From the NCBI RefSeq assembly GCF_007829815.1, contig NZ_VIWT01000001.1, positions 4,679,001-4,743,000 of the forward strand: a DNA stretch of 64,000 nucleotides, in the 5' to 3' direction. The position numbers and the translations under genes were made by a program. A model generated the notes under the pieces. The model was not told the DNA's origin. It was given only the letters and a program-made list of their open reading frames with translations, and ran no database searches. The DNA is from Kitasatospora viridis. GTDB taxonomy: Bacteria; Actinomycetota; Actinomycetes; Streptomycetales; Streptomycetaceae. Within the stretch, counting starts at the first letter, position 1. Every line of letters begins with the position of its first letter. Positions 32,962-40,493 of the stretch are shown here, piece after piece.

Positions 32962-33019
32962 CCGCGCTCGCTAGGCTGACCGCGTCCCTCCCGACAACGG
33001 CGCACCTGGAGAACCGGTC

Positions 33020-34093
33020 ATGGCGAACGTGAACCCTGCGAACGGCGGCGACGACCCCGTGCAGGTGAGCCGCACCTGGCCGGACGTGCTGAGCAGCCTG
33101 CTGGCCGGCACCGACCTGGACCGCGCCGACACCGCCTGGGCGATGGACCGGATCATGAGCGGCGAGGCCAGCCCGGTGCAGGTGGCCGGCTTCATGGTGG
33201 CGCTGCGGGCCAAGGGCGAGACCGTGGACGAGGTCAGCGGCCTGGTCGAGGCGATGTACGCGCACGCCCGCCCGCTGGAGATCCCCGGGCCGGCCGTGGA
33301 CATCGTCGGCACCGGCGGCGACCGGGCCAAGACCGTCAACATCTCCACCATGTCGGCGATCGTCGCCGCGGCGGCCGGCGCCAAGGTGGTCAAGCACGGC
33401 AACCGGGCCGCCTCCTCGGCCAGCGGCTCCTCGGACGTGCTGGAGAAGCTGGGCGTGCGGCTGGACCTGACGCCCCGTCGGGTCGCCGAGGTGGCCGAGG
33501 AGGTCGGGCTGACCTTCTGCTTCGCCGCCACCTTCCACCCCGCGATGCGGCACACCGCCGCCGCCCGGCGCGACCTCGGGGTGCCGACCGCCTTCAACAT
33601 CCTCGGCCCGCTGACCAACCCGGCCCGGGTGACGGCGCACGCGGTCGGCTGCTTCGACACCCGGCTGGCCGGCCTGATCGCCGGGGTGCTCGCCGAACGC
33701 GGCTCCACCGCGCTGGTCTTCCGCGGCGACGACGGGCTGGACGAGCTGACCGTCTGCACCACCTCGCGGGTCTGGCTGGTCCGCGACGGCCGGGTCACCG
33801 AGACCGTGCTCGACCCGCGCGAGCTGGGCATCGAACTGGTCGCGATCGAGGCGCTGCGCGGTGCGGACGCCGAGTACAACGCGGCGGTGGCCCGCCGGGT
33901 GCTGGCCGGCGAGCGCGGGCCGGTGCGGGACGCGGTGGTGCTCAACTCCGCTGCCGCGCTGGTCGCGTTGGACCTCACCGCGGCGCCGCTGACCGAGCAG
34001 CTGGCGGCCGCCATGAAGCGCACCGAGGAGGCCCTGGACTCCGGCGCCGCCGCCGCGCTGCTGGACCGCTGGTCGGCGGCCACCGCGCGGTAG
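33020..34093 (+). CDS. trpD: Anthranilate phosphoribosyltransferase
   Basis: A 357-residue enzyme of tryptophan synthesis that adds the phosphoribosyl group of PRPP to anthranilate. Seen: the PRPP-binding GTGGDRAKTVNIST (Gly-rich; the Phe of the usual TFNIST is Val here), KHGNRAASSASGSSDVLEKLG, and the metal-binding GDDGLDELT. The start is ATG at 33020. It is unlinked to other trp genes, but the fused anthranilate synthase and DAHP synthase lie 25 kb away in this window. The order trpD-ctaE-qcrCAB is shared with mycobacteria. Confidence 0.95.
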   Translation: MANVNPANGGDDPVQVSRTWPDVLSSLLAGTDLDRADTAWAMDRIMSGEASPVQVAGFMVALRAKGETVDEVSGLVEAMYAHARPLEIPGPAVDIVGTGGDRAKTVNISTMSAIVAAAAGAKVVKHGNRAASSASGSSDVLEKLGVRLDLTPRRVAEVAEEVGLTFCFAATFHPAMRHTAAARRDLGVPTAFNILGPLTNPARVTAHAVGCFDTRLAGLIAGVLAERGSTALVFRGDDGLDELTVCTTSRVWLVRDGRVTETVLDPRELGIELVAIEALRGADAEYNAAVARRVLAGERGPVRDAVVLNSAAALVALDLTAAPLTEQLAAAMKRTEEALDSGAAAALLDRWSAATAR

Positions 34094-34108
34094 CACCCGC
34101 GCAGTCGC

Positions 34109-34138
34109 CCGCCATCCGGTCGGTGGTCCGGATGGCGG
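34109..34138 (+). terminator. 11-bp hairpin after trpD
   Basis: CCGCCATCCGG (34109-34119) pairs with CCGGATGGCGG (34128-34138) across an eight-base loop, 16 bases past the trpD stop. Confidence 0.82.
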
Positions 34139-34146
34139 ACGGCGGA

Positions 34147-34176
34147 TTGACCACTCCTCGGTCGGCTGCTTAGAGT
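34147..34176 (+). promoter_or_regulatory. Promoter of the SAM-riboswitch transcript
   Basis: TTGACC (34147-34152), an 18-base spacer, and TAGAGT (34171-34176) fit a housekeeping sigma (HrdB-type) promoter. The predicted start near 34183 is exactly where the riboswitch begins. Confidence 0.7.
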
Positions 34177-34181
34177 CTGCG

Positions 34182-34296
34182 CCAGGTCATGAGTGACAGC
34201 GCGACAAGCCCCAGCTTGCTGTCCGGCAACCCTCCGTCCGTGGCGGGGTGCCCTGGGTGAAGACCGGGCCGAGCGGCGAGGTGCCGCCGGCAAGCG
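34182..34296 (+). ncRNA. SAM-IV riboswitch
   Basis: The sequence carries the actinobacterial SAM-IV pattern: GGTCATGAGTG at the 5' end, the SAM-binding core GGCAACCCTCCG with its partner GGGGTGCC about 17 bases later, GGGTGAAGACC closing the outer helix (GGTC 34185-34188 with GACC 34262-34265), and a 3' GC-rich hairpin (GCGGC...GCCGC) that completes the pseudoknot scaffold. This motif is known to sense S-adenosylmethionine in Actinomycetales. It lies 60 bases upstream of a PLP enzyme gene. When SAM is plentiful expression should fall. No clear terminator follows, so control may be at translation. Confidence 0.85.
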
Positions 34297-34353
34297 CGGA
34301 CCACCGGACTTTTCGCACCCCCGGGGTCCCTGACCCAGGAGGAGTGCATCCCG

Positions 34354-35757
34354 ATGTCGTCCACCAACGCCGCTGCCGCCACCACCGTCACTGCTGCTCC
34401 CGCCGCCTTCGCCGAGCCGCTCGCCGTGCTGGGCTCCGAGGTCGAGGTCCCGCTGGTCTCCGGCGAGAAGGTCGGCTACGCCGCCCTCGACTACGCGGCC
34501 AGCGCCCCCGCGCTGCGCCGGGTCTGGGACGACGTCGCCGCCTACGCCCCGTACTACGGCAGCGTGCACCGCGGCGCCGGCTACCTCTCCCAGCTCTCCA
34601 CCGAGCTGTACGAGCAGAGCCGGCAGGCCGTCGCCGACTTCCTCGACCTGCGCGAGGGCGACCAGGTGGTCTTCACCCGGGCCACCACCGACTCGCTCAA
34701 CCTGCTGGCCGGCGCGGTGCCCGCCGGCACCCGGGTGTTCGCCTTCGAGACCGAGCACCACGCCTCCCTGCTGCCGTGGCAGCAGGCCGGACTGGCCGTC
34801 ACCTACCTGCGGGCGCCGCGCTCGCACGCCGAGGCGGTGGCCGCGCTGGACGCCGCGCTGGCCGCCGACCCGGCCGGGCCGGACGCGCCCCGGCTGCTCT
34901 GCGTCACCGGCGCCTCCAACGTGACCGGCGAGCTCTGGCCGATCGCCGAGCTCACCGGGACCGCGCACCGGCACGGCGCCCGGGTGGTCGTGGACGCCGC
35001 CCAGCTGGCCCCGCACCACCGGGTCTCGGTGCGCGAACTGGACGTGGACTGGATCGCCTTCTCCGGCCACAAGCTCTACGCGCCCTTCGGCGCGGGCGTG
35101 TTGGCCGGCCGGGCCGACTGGCTGGACGCGGCCGAGCCCTACCTGGCCGGCGGCGGCGCCTCCCGCACCGTGGCCCGGCAGGCGGACGGTTCGGTGGCGG
35201 TGGAGTGGCACCGGGGCCCGGCCCGGCACGAGGCCGGCTCGCCCAACGTGATCGGCGCCTACGCGATCGCCTCCGCCTGCCGGGCGCTCACCGAGGCCGG
35301 CCTGGACGCGCTGCGCGAGCGCGAGGAACTGCTGATCGAGCGGCTCACCGAGGGCCTGGCCGCCGTGCCCGAGGTGCGGGTGCTCAGCCTGTTCGGCGCC
35401 GACGCCGCCCGGGTCGGCGTGCTCTCCTTCGTGGTGCGGGGCTGGAACAGCTCGCACTTCTCGGCGGCGCTCTCCGCCGAGTACGGCATCGGCGTGCGGG
35501 ACGGGCTGTTCTGCGCGCACCCGCTGGTGCGCACGCTGCTCGGTTCCGAGGACACCGCCCCGTCCGAGTGCGGCGCGCCGGAGCCCTCGCTGCCGGGGGA
35601 GCGCAGCCTGAACGCGATCCGGGTCAGCTTCGGCGCCGGCACGCCGCTGGAGCACGTGGACCGGTTCCTGGCCGCGGTGCGCGAGCTGGTCACCGACGGG
35701 GCGCGCTGGAACTACCGCAACGAGGGCGGCCGTTGCGTGGCGGACACCCGCCGCTGA
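34354..35757 (+). CDS. Class V aminotransferase, cysteine desulfurase-like
   Basis: A 467-residue fold-type I PLP enzyme. Seen: TRATTDSLNLLAGAV, EHHASLLPWQQA, VDAAQLAPHH, and the PLP lysine in AFSGHKLYAPFGAGVL. It resembles the SufS/CsdA and isopenicillin-epimerase groups. The N-terminal 20 residues are Ala-rich and probably disordered. The SAM riboswitch upstream implies a role in sulfur amino acid metabolism, for instance cysteine desulfuration or cystathionine-linked chemistry; the exact reaction is not known. A catalytic Cys like that of SufS may be the one in DGLFCAHPLV. The start is ATG at 34354 after CAGGAGGAG. Confidence 0.85.
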   Translation: MSSTNAAAATTVTAAPAAFAEPLAVLGSEVEVPLVSGEKVGYAALDYAASAPALRRVWDDVAAYAPYYGSVHRGAGYLSQLSTELYEQSRQAVADFLDLREGDQVVFTRATTDSLNLLAGAVPAGTRVFAFETEHHASLLPWQQAGLAVTYLRAPRSHAEAVAALDAALAADPAGPDAPRLLCVTGASNVTGELWPIAELTGTAHRHGARVVVDAAQLAPHHRVSVRELDVDWIAFSGHKLYAPFGAGVLAGRADWLDAAEPYLAGGGASRTVARQADGSVAVEWHRGPARHEAGSPNVIGAYAIASACRALTEAGLDALREREELLIERLTEGLAAVPEVRVLSLFGADAARVGVLSFVVRGWNSSHFSAALSAEYGIGVRDGLFCAHPLVRTLLGSEDTAPSECGAPEPSLPGERSLNAIRVSFGAGTPLEHVDRFLAAVRELVTDGARWNYRNEGGRCVADTRR

Positions 35758-35773
35758 GCGGGGCCGGGCCCGG

Positions 35774-36055
35774 TCAGCCGTCCAGGCCGATCGAGAACGC
35801 CGCCTCCAGGTCGTGCTGGGAGTAGGTGCGGAAGGAGATGTGGGTCTCCGTCGAGGTGACGCCGGGGACCTTGTTGAGCCGGGCCGGGATCACCTCGGCC
35901 AGGTCGTCGTGATGGCGCACCCGGACCATCGCGATCAGGTCGTACCCGCCGGTGACCGAGTACACCTCGCTCACGCCGTCGATCGCGGCGATGGCCTCGG
36001 CGATCTCGGGGATCCGGTCGACGCTGGTCTTGACGAGCACGATGGCAGTGATCAC
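35774..36055 (-). CDS. Stand-alone Lrp/AsnC ligand-binding (RAM) domain protein
   Basis: A 93-residue protein that consists only of the RAM domain of Lrp/AsnC regulators (VSEVYSVTGGYDLIAMVRV and VPGVTSTETHISFRTYSQHD) without any DNA-binding part. Such single-domain proteins form oligomeric rings and may sense amino acids or modulate full-length Lrp proteins. The GTG start overlaps the stop of the rhomboid gene upstream (GTGA), so it is translationally coupled. Effector and partner are unknown. Confidence 0.87.
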   Translation of the reverse strand: MITAIVLVKTSVDRIPEIAEAIAAIDGVSEVYSVTGGYDLIAMVRVRHHDDLAEVIPARLNKVPGVTSTETHISFRTYSQHDLEAAFSIGLDG

Positions 36056-36873
36056 GAGGAGGCTCCTGGATTGGGGACGGGATCAGGGTATCCGGCCCGC
36101 CTGGCACCCACCCAGAGGGCCAGGAAGCCGCCGGCGAAGCCGATCACGTGGGCCAGGTAGGCGACCCCGGGCCCGGCCTGCGGGGCCTGCGGCCGCATGG
36201 CCGGCGCCGACCACCACTGCACCGCGAACCAGAGCCCCAGCACCAGCCAGGCCGGGAACCGCAGCGGCAGGAAGAGCAGCACCGGCACCAGCGCGGTGAC
36301 CCGGGCCCGCGGGTAGAGCCGCAGGTACCCGCCGAGCACCCCGGCGATCGCGCCCGAGGCGCCGACCAGCGGGCGCAGCGCGGCCGGCCCGGCGTGCGCG
36401 GTCAGCGCGTACCCGTAGACCGCCAGCAGGCCGGCCGCCAGGTAGAAGAGGAGGAACCGGGCGCGGCCGAGCCGCTGCTCCACCGCCGGGCCGAAGACCT
36501 GGAGGAAGAGCATGTTGCCCAGCAGGTGCAGCCAGCCGCCGTGCACGAAGAGCGCGGTGAGGGCCGAGAGCCACGGGCGCTTGCCGGGCGTGGCGAGCAG
36601 CGGGCAGCCGGGCAGCGGCGGCGCCGCGCCGGCCAGCCGATCGGCCGTCAGCGGACGGTCGGTCAGCAGCTCGGCCGGCACCGCGCCCCAGCGCTGCTGG
36701 TAGCGCTGGGCGGCGCAGGCCCGGTCGGCCGGCCGGCTGCCGTAGGCCGGGTCCAGCCCGCTCGGCCCGGCCAGGAAGACCAGGCAGTTGACCGCGATCA
36801 GCAGGTAGGTCACCAGCGGTGCGGGGCTGCGCAGCACCTGGCGGAACGGGCTCACGGACATGCGGCGATGCAT
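36052..36873 (-). CDS. Rhomboid-family intramembrane serine protease
   Basis: A polytopic protein of about 273 residues. Catalytic features of rhomboids are present: HGGWLHLLGNMLFLQVFG (helix 2 His/Asn), the serine in VGASGAIAGVLGGYL (GASG), and the helix 6 histidine in AHVIGFAGGFLAL. A roughly 65-residue loop with two cysteines after helix 1 (DRACAAQRY... LPGCPLL) is extracytoplasmic and may be disulfide-bonded. The start is ATG 36873 (MHRRMSV), or the ATG at 36861. It likely cleaves membrane-bound substrates; targets are unknown. Coupled to the RAM-domain gene. Confidence 0.88.
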   Translation of the reverse strand: MHRRMSVSPFRQVLRSPAPLVTYLLIAVNCLVFLAGPSGLDPAYGSRPADRACAAQRYQQRWGAVPAELLTDRPLTADRLAGAAPPLPGCPLLATPGKRPWLSALTALFVHGGWLHLLGNMLFLQVFGPAVEQRLGRARFLLFYLAAGLLAVYGYALTAHAGPAALRPLVGASGAIAGVLGGYLRLYPRARVTALVPVLLFLPLRFPAWLVLGLWFAVQWWSAPAMRPQAPQAGPGVAYLAHVIGFAGGFLALWVGARRAGYPDPVPNPGASS

Positions 36874-37039
36874 TCCGCGCGGCGGTCGCGGCGACACCGG
36901 CCGGTCCGCCGGGCGGGTGAGGTGTCCAGCAGGTGGACATCTCACGGTTCGGCGCCCGGGGGCGGATAAGCAGCCCATAAGGTGGGGGCCTGGCCGGCAC
37001 CAGGGCCGGACCAGGAGCCGCCGAGAGGACCCGATTCCC

Positions 37040-37288
37040 ATGACCGCCGTCCCCCTGCCCACGGCCGAGACCCGCTGGCGCTGCACGCTCTGCGGGAACC
37101 TGACCCGGTTCGACGTGACCCGGTCCTCGCGGGCCGTCGAGTTCATCCACCTGGACCTGGCCGGCGAGCCCAAGGTGGAGGAGCGCGAGGTGCTCAGCGA
37201 GACCGTCGAGTCGGTGCGCTGCCGCTGGTGCAACGCGGTCGACCAGGTCGAGCTGGTGTCCCGCCCGGGAGCGGGCGAAGAGGGCTGA
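37040..37288 (+). CDS. Small zinc-ribbon protein
   Basis: An 82-residue protein with two CXXC pairs, CTLCG (about residues 15-18) and CRWC (61-64), that should bind one zinc in a ribbon fold. The segment between is mostly strand and charged (AVEFIHLDLAGEPKVEEREV). No family name is certain. The ATG at 37040 has GAGAGGA ten bases upstream. It may act as a nucleic-acid- or protein-binding adaptor. It lies 114 bases before the NYN-domain gene on the same strand and could be co-expressed with it. Confidence 0.78.
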   Translation: MTAVPLPTAETRWRCTLCGNLTRFDVTRSSRAVEFIHLDLAGEPKVEEREVLSETVESVRCRWCNAVDQVELVSRPGAGEEG

Positions 37289-37402
37289 CCCGGACCGCCG
37301 CGGAGCGAGGGGTTCCGTACGTGGTGTCCGCCCAGGTGCCGCGCACGAGACAATTGTTCCGAGCGGTGTGTCAGCAGACCAGGGATCGGAGCCGAGGACG
37401 CG

Positions 37403-38833
37403 ATGGAAGCAGCGAGTCAGGCCGCCGAGCCCGGAGTCGATGAAGCGGTCGACGACGTGGCCGACCACGCGGTCCGCGAAGCGGCGGCCGCGGCGTCCGG
37501 CGAGCCCGACGGGCAGCCGGCCGCCGAGCAGTTGGACCGGCCGCTGCCCGAGGGCGTCCGGCGCCGGGTGATCGGCCTGGCCGCCGACGCGCTCGGCGGC
37601 CTGCCGCTCGGCGACCTGCCCGCCACCCTGCGCCCGTACGCCAAGTTCACCCCCGTCCGCCGGGCCCGCTACGCCGGCACCGCGCTGGCCGCCGCGCTGG
37701 AGGCCGACCCGGTCTTCCGCTCCCGGATAGCGGACCGGCTGCGGGCCGGCCAGCCCGACCTGGTCGGCGCGCTGGAGGCCGGCCAGGTGCCCGGCGCGGC
37801 GGAGCCGCTGGACGTGGCCGCCGCCGCCTACCTGCTGCGCAGCAAGGGCTGGACCCGGCTGGTGGCGGAGGCCGGCGAGGAGGCCGAGCGCTCCGAGGTG
37901 GCGGACGCCGCCGCCGAGTCGGCCCGGCTGGTGGAGAAGCTCCAGGAGGAGCTGGCCGCCACCCGGGCCGCCGCCCGCGGCGACCTGGAGCGCCAGCGGG
38001 CCGAGGGCGAGCACGCCCGGCGGGAGTTGGAGTCGCTGCGCAAGAAGGTGCGCAGCCTGGAGGCGGACACCAAGCGGGCCCAGGCGCAGAGCCGCAAGCT
38101 GCAGGGCGAGCTGGACGCGGCCCGGGCCGCGGGGGCGGCCGAGAAGGCGGCGGCGGAGGCCGAGGGCCGGCGGCTGCGGCACCGGGTGACCGAGCTGGAG
38201 GGCGCGCTGGAGTCCGGGCGCCGCTCGGCCCGGGAGGGGCGCAGCGTGGCCGACATGCGGCTGCGGCTGCTGCTGGACACCGTGCTGCAGTCGGCCCAGG
38301 GCCTGCAGCGCGAGCTGGCCCTGCCGGTCACCCAGCTGCACCCGGCCGACCTGGTGGACGCGGTGGAGCCCGGCTCGGCCTCGCCGCACGACGTGGCCCG
38401 GCGCGGCCTGGCCGAGGACGACCCGGCGCTGCTGGACCAGCTGCTGGCGATCCCTCAGGTGCACCTGGTGGTGGACGGCTACAACGTCACCAAGACCGGC
38501 TACCCGACGCTGCCGCTGGAGCAGCAGCGGCTGCGGCTGCTCGGCGGGCTGGCGATGCTGGCGCAGCGCACCCAGGCGGAGGTGACCTGCGTCTTCGACG
38601 GGCAGGACCTGGACGTGCCGGTGATCATGGCGCCGCCGCGCGGGGTGCGGGTGCGGTTCAGCCGGACCGGGCAGACCGCCGACGAGCTGATCCGCCAGCT
38701 GGTCCGGGCCGAGCCGCAGGGCCGCCCGGTGGTGGTGGTCTCGGCCGACCGCGAGGTGGCCGACGGAGTGCGCAAGGCCGGGGCGCGCCCGGTCGCCTCG
38801 ACCCTGCTGCTCAACCGGCTGGCCCGCAGCTGA
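37403..38833 (+). CDS. NYN (PIN-like nuclease) domain protein with coiled coil
   Basis: A 476-residue protein. Residues about 55-150 form a small helical domain (PLPEGVRRRVIGLAADALGGLP), about 160-290 a long coiled coil (EKLQEELAATRAAARGDLERQRAEGE...), and the C-terminal 125 residues a YacP-type NYN nuclease with the acidic residues in VVDGYNVTKTGYP, VTCVFDGQD and VVSADREVADG. NYN/YacP (Rae1-like) enzymes cut RNA, in Bacillus on ribosomes. This layout is conserved in actinobacteria; the RNA target is unknown. The start is ATG at 37403. Confidence 0.85.
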   Translation: MEAASQAAEPGVDEAVDDVADHAVREAAAAASGEPDGQPAAEQLDRPLPEGVRRRVIGLAADALGGLPLGDLPATLRPYAKFTPVRRARYAGTALAAALEADPVFRSRIADRLRAGQPDLVGALEAGQVPGAAEPLDVAAAAYLLRSKGWTRLVAEAGEEAERSEVADAAAESARLVEKLQEELAATRAAARGDLERQRAEGEHARRELESLRKKVRSLEADTKRAQAQSRKLQGELDAARAAGAAEKAAAEAEGRRLRHRVTELEGALESGRRSAREGRSVADMRLRLLLDTVLQSAQGLQRELALPVTQLHPADLVDAVEPGSASPHDVARRGLAEDDPALLDQLLAIPQVHLVVDGYNVTKTGYPTLPLEQQRLRLLGGLAMLAQRTQAEVTCVFDGQDLDVPVIMAPPRGVRVRFSRTGQTADELIRQLVRAEPQGRPVVVVSADREVADGVRKAGARPVASTLLLNRLARS

Positions 38834-39019
38834 CGGACGGTCGGGCCGGTGCGCCACCCGTGGTGCGGTGAAGGGACGGTGAAATCCGTTCCACCGAAGG
38901 GTGTGCGTCCACCGGAGGGAGTGGCGTAGCGATGTGATGTTCAGTAGGGTCCGGCGTCAAACCTATTTTTCCGGTCACTCATCCGATCGGGTGAGACCGG
39001 CAGAAGAAGGAGCGCTCCC

Positions 39020-40045
39020 TTGGCGTCCCACCGCCGTCCGAAGCAGCCGAGCCGTGCACGGGTCGCCGTGCTCACCGCCGCTGCGGCCACCGCGGTCGCC
39101 ATCTCGTCGCAGACCGGCGCCTGGGCCGACCCCAAGCCCTCGCTCGACGACGTCAAGGCGCAGGTCGACGGCCTCAACCAGCAGGCCGAGGCGGCCTCGG
39201 AGCAGTACGACGGCGCCAAGGAGCGCGGCGACCAGCTCCGCCAGCAGGCCTCCCAGCTGCAGGACGAGGTGGCCCGCACCCAGCAGCAGGTGACGGACCT
39301 GCAGACCGGGCTCGGCTCGGTGGCCGCGGACCAGTACCGCAACGGCGGCATCGACCCCTCGGTGCAGCTGATGCTGAACTCCAACCCGCAGACCTACCTC
39401 GACGAGACCTCCAGCATGCAGGTCGCCACCGACACCGAGACCGACGCGCTCAAGTCGCTCACCGGTGAGCAGCGCAAGCTGGACCAGGAGAAGAAGGAAG
39501 CCGCGGACACCCTGGCCGAGCTGGACCGCTCGACCCAGGAGCTGAACCAGGCCAAGCAGGACGTGCAGACCAAGCTGGCCGCCGCGCAGAAGCTGCTCAA
39601 CTCGCTGAGCGCCGCCGACCGGGCCCAGCTGGCCGCCCAGGACCGTGCCTCGCGCAGCGACGTGCGCCCGCCGCTCAACCTGCCGCCGGCCGCCGGCTAC
39701 GCGGGCAACGCGGTGGCCGCCGCGCTCTCCCGGCTCGGCGACAGCTACGTCTGGGGCGCCACCGGCTCCACCACCTTCGACTGCTCGGGCCTGATGCAGT
39801 GGTCCTACTCGCAGGCCGGCGTCTCGCTGCCGCGCACCTCGCAGGAGCAGGCCACCGTCGGCACCGCGGTGCCGAGCCTGGCCCAGGCCCAGCCGGGCGA
39901 CCTGGTGATCTACGGCGCCGACGCGCACCACGTGGGCATGTACATCGGCAACGGCCAGGTGGTGCACGCCCCGCACACCGGTGACGTGGTGCGGATCGCC
40001 CAGGCCACCTCGATCGGCCCGATCAACACCATCCGCCGGGTCTGA
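39020..40045 (+). CDS. NlpC/P60 peptidoglycan endopeptidase, paralogue 1
   Basis: A 341-residue secreted hydrolase. Signal peptide (LTAAAATAVAISSQTGAWA), a coiled-coil stalk (about 35-205), and an NlpC/P60 domain with catalytic Cys in FDCSGLMQW and His in HHVGMYIG, plus the third polar residue His in VVHAPH. It cuts the D-Glu-mDAP bond of stem peptides. The start is a TTG at 39020 with AGAAGGAG seven bases upstream. It is the first of three tandem paralogues; unlike the second it has no riboswitch. Homologous to the RipA/Rv2190c group of mycobacteria. Confidence 0.92.
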   Translation: MASHRRPKQPSRARVAVLTAAAATAVAISSQTGAWADPKPSLDDVKAQVDGLNQQAEAASEQYDGAKERGDQLRQQASQLQDEVARTQQQVTDLQTGLGSVAADQYRNGGIDPSVQLMLNSNPQTYLDETSSMQVATDTETDALKSLTGEQRKLDQEKKEAADTLAELDRSTQELNQAKQDVQTKLAAAQKLLNSLSAADRAQLAAQDRASRSDVRPPLNLPPAAGYAGNAVAAALSRLGDSYVWGATGSTTFDCSGLMQWSYSQAGVSLPRTSQEQATVGTAVPSLAQAQPGDLVIYGADAHHVGMYIGNGQVVHAPHTGDVVRIAQATSIGPINTIRRV

Positions 40046-40207
40046 CCCGCCGTCGCCGCCGCTGGCCGGTCCCGCCGCTGAGGGCCGGTCAGCTCGTCCG
40101 GCGCCCCGCCGTGTGAACCGCGCCACCCGTGCGTGGACGACCTGATCACCCGTCGGTGAGGGTCATATCACGCACGGTCAAAGTTGGACCTTTCTTCCGA
40201 CAAAGAT

Positions 40208-40237
40208 TTGAACAGATCACGGATCTGTCACTAGGGT
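40208..40237 (+). promoter_or_regulatory. Promoter of the c-di-AMP-controlled hydrolase with spacer palindrome
   Basis: TTGAAC (40208-40213), an 18-base spacer, and TAGGGT (40232-40237) form a good sigma-HrdB-like promoter. The spacer holds a perfect palindrome ACAGATC-ACG-GATCTGT (40212-40228) that overlaps the -35 and would be covered by RNA polymerase, so it is a likely operator. Confidence 0.65.
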
Positions 40238-40291
40238 CGGCACTCGGACCACCGCGATGGCGCTCACCCGACCCGGGTGGCAGTGGGGGTC

Positions 40292-40476
40292 ACCGCCGAG
40301 TCTGGAAGGCAGCACGGACAGTTGACTGTCCGGGGGGAACCCCTGCGGGGGCGCTGCGGACCGGAGCCGGGGAACCACGTTCCTCCGGGGTGAATCGGCG
40401 CCAGGTCGGCCGTCAGGCCGTGAGGCGTCGTAGGGCAACTTCCAGCCCGAACCCGTCAGCTCACCCGGTAGGCGGT
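40292..40476 (+). ncRNA. ydaO-type c-di-AMP riboswitch
   Basis: All the hallmark stretches are present in order: GCCGAGTCTGG after the 5' strand of P1, GGGGAACCACG, GGGGTGAATCGGCGCCAG, GTAGGGCAACTTCC, and CCCGAACCCGTCAGCTCACC closing with GGTAGGCGG. P1 pairs ACCGCC (40292-40297) with GGCGGT (40471-40476). This class binds cyclic di-AMP and usually turns expression off; it precedes rpfA and other cell-wall hydrolase genes in streptomycetes. The ribosome binding site GAAGGA follows only eight bases later and no terminator is seen between, so translational control is plausible. Confidence 0.92.
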
Positions 40477-40493
40477 CTAGGGAAGAAGGATTC

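Noticed and set aside
36880..37039. Upstream extension of the zinc-ribbon protein
   Set aside because: The frame is open to 36860, but a good ribosome binding site and the conserved part support the ATG at 37040; the upstream residues are Arg/Gly-rich shadow sequence.
38900..39019. A second c-di-AMP riboswitch upstream of NlpC/P60 paralogue 1
   Set aside because: The leader is short and lacks the conserved ydaO blocks (GGGGAACC, GGTGAATC, CCCGAACCCGTCAGC).
40156..40171. Crp-type site GTGA-N8-TCAC upstream of the riboswitch-controlled hydrolase
   Set aside because: Crp sites have six bases between half-sites; here there are eight, so the match is probably chance.
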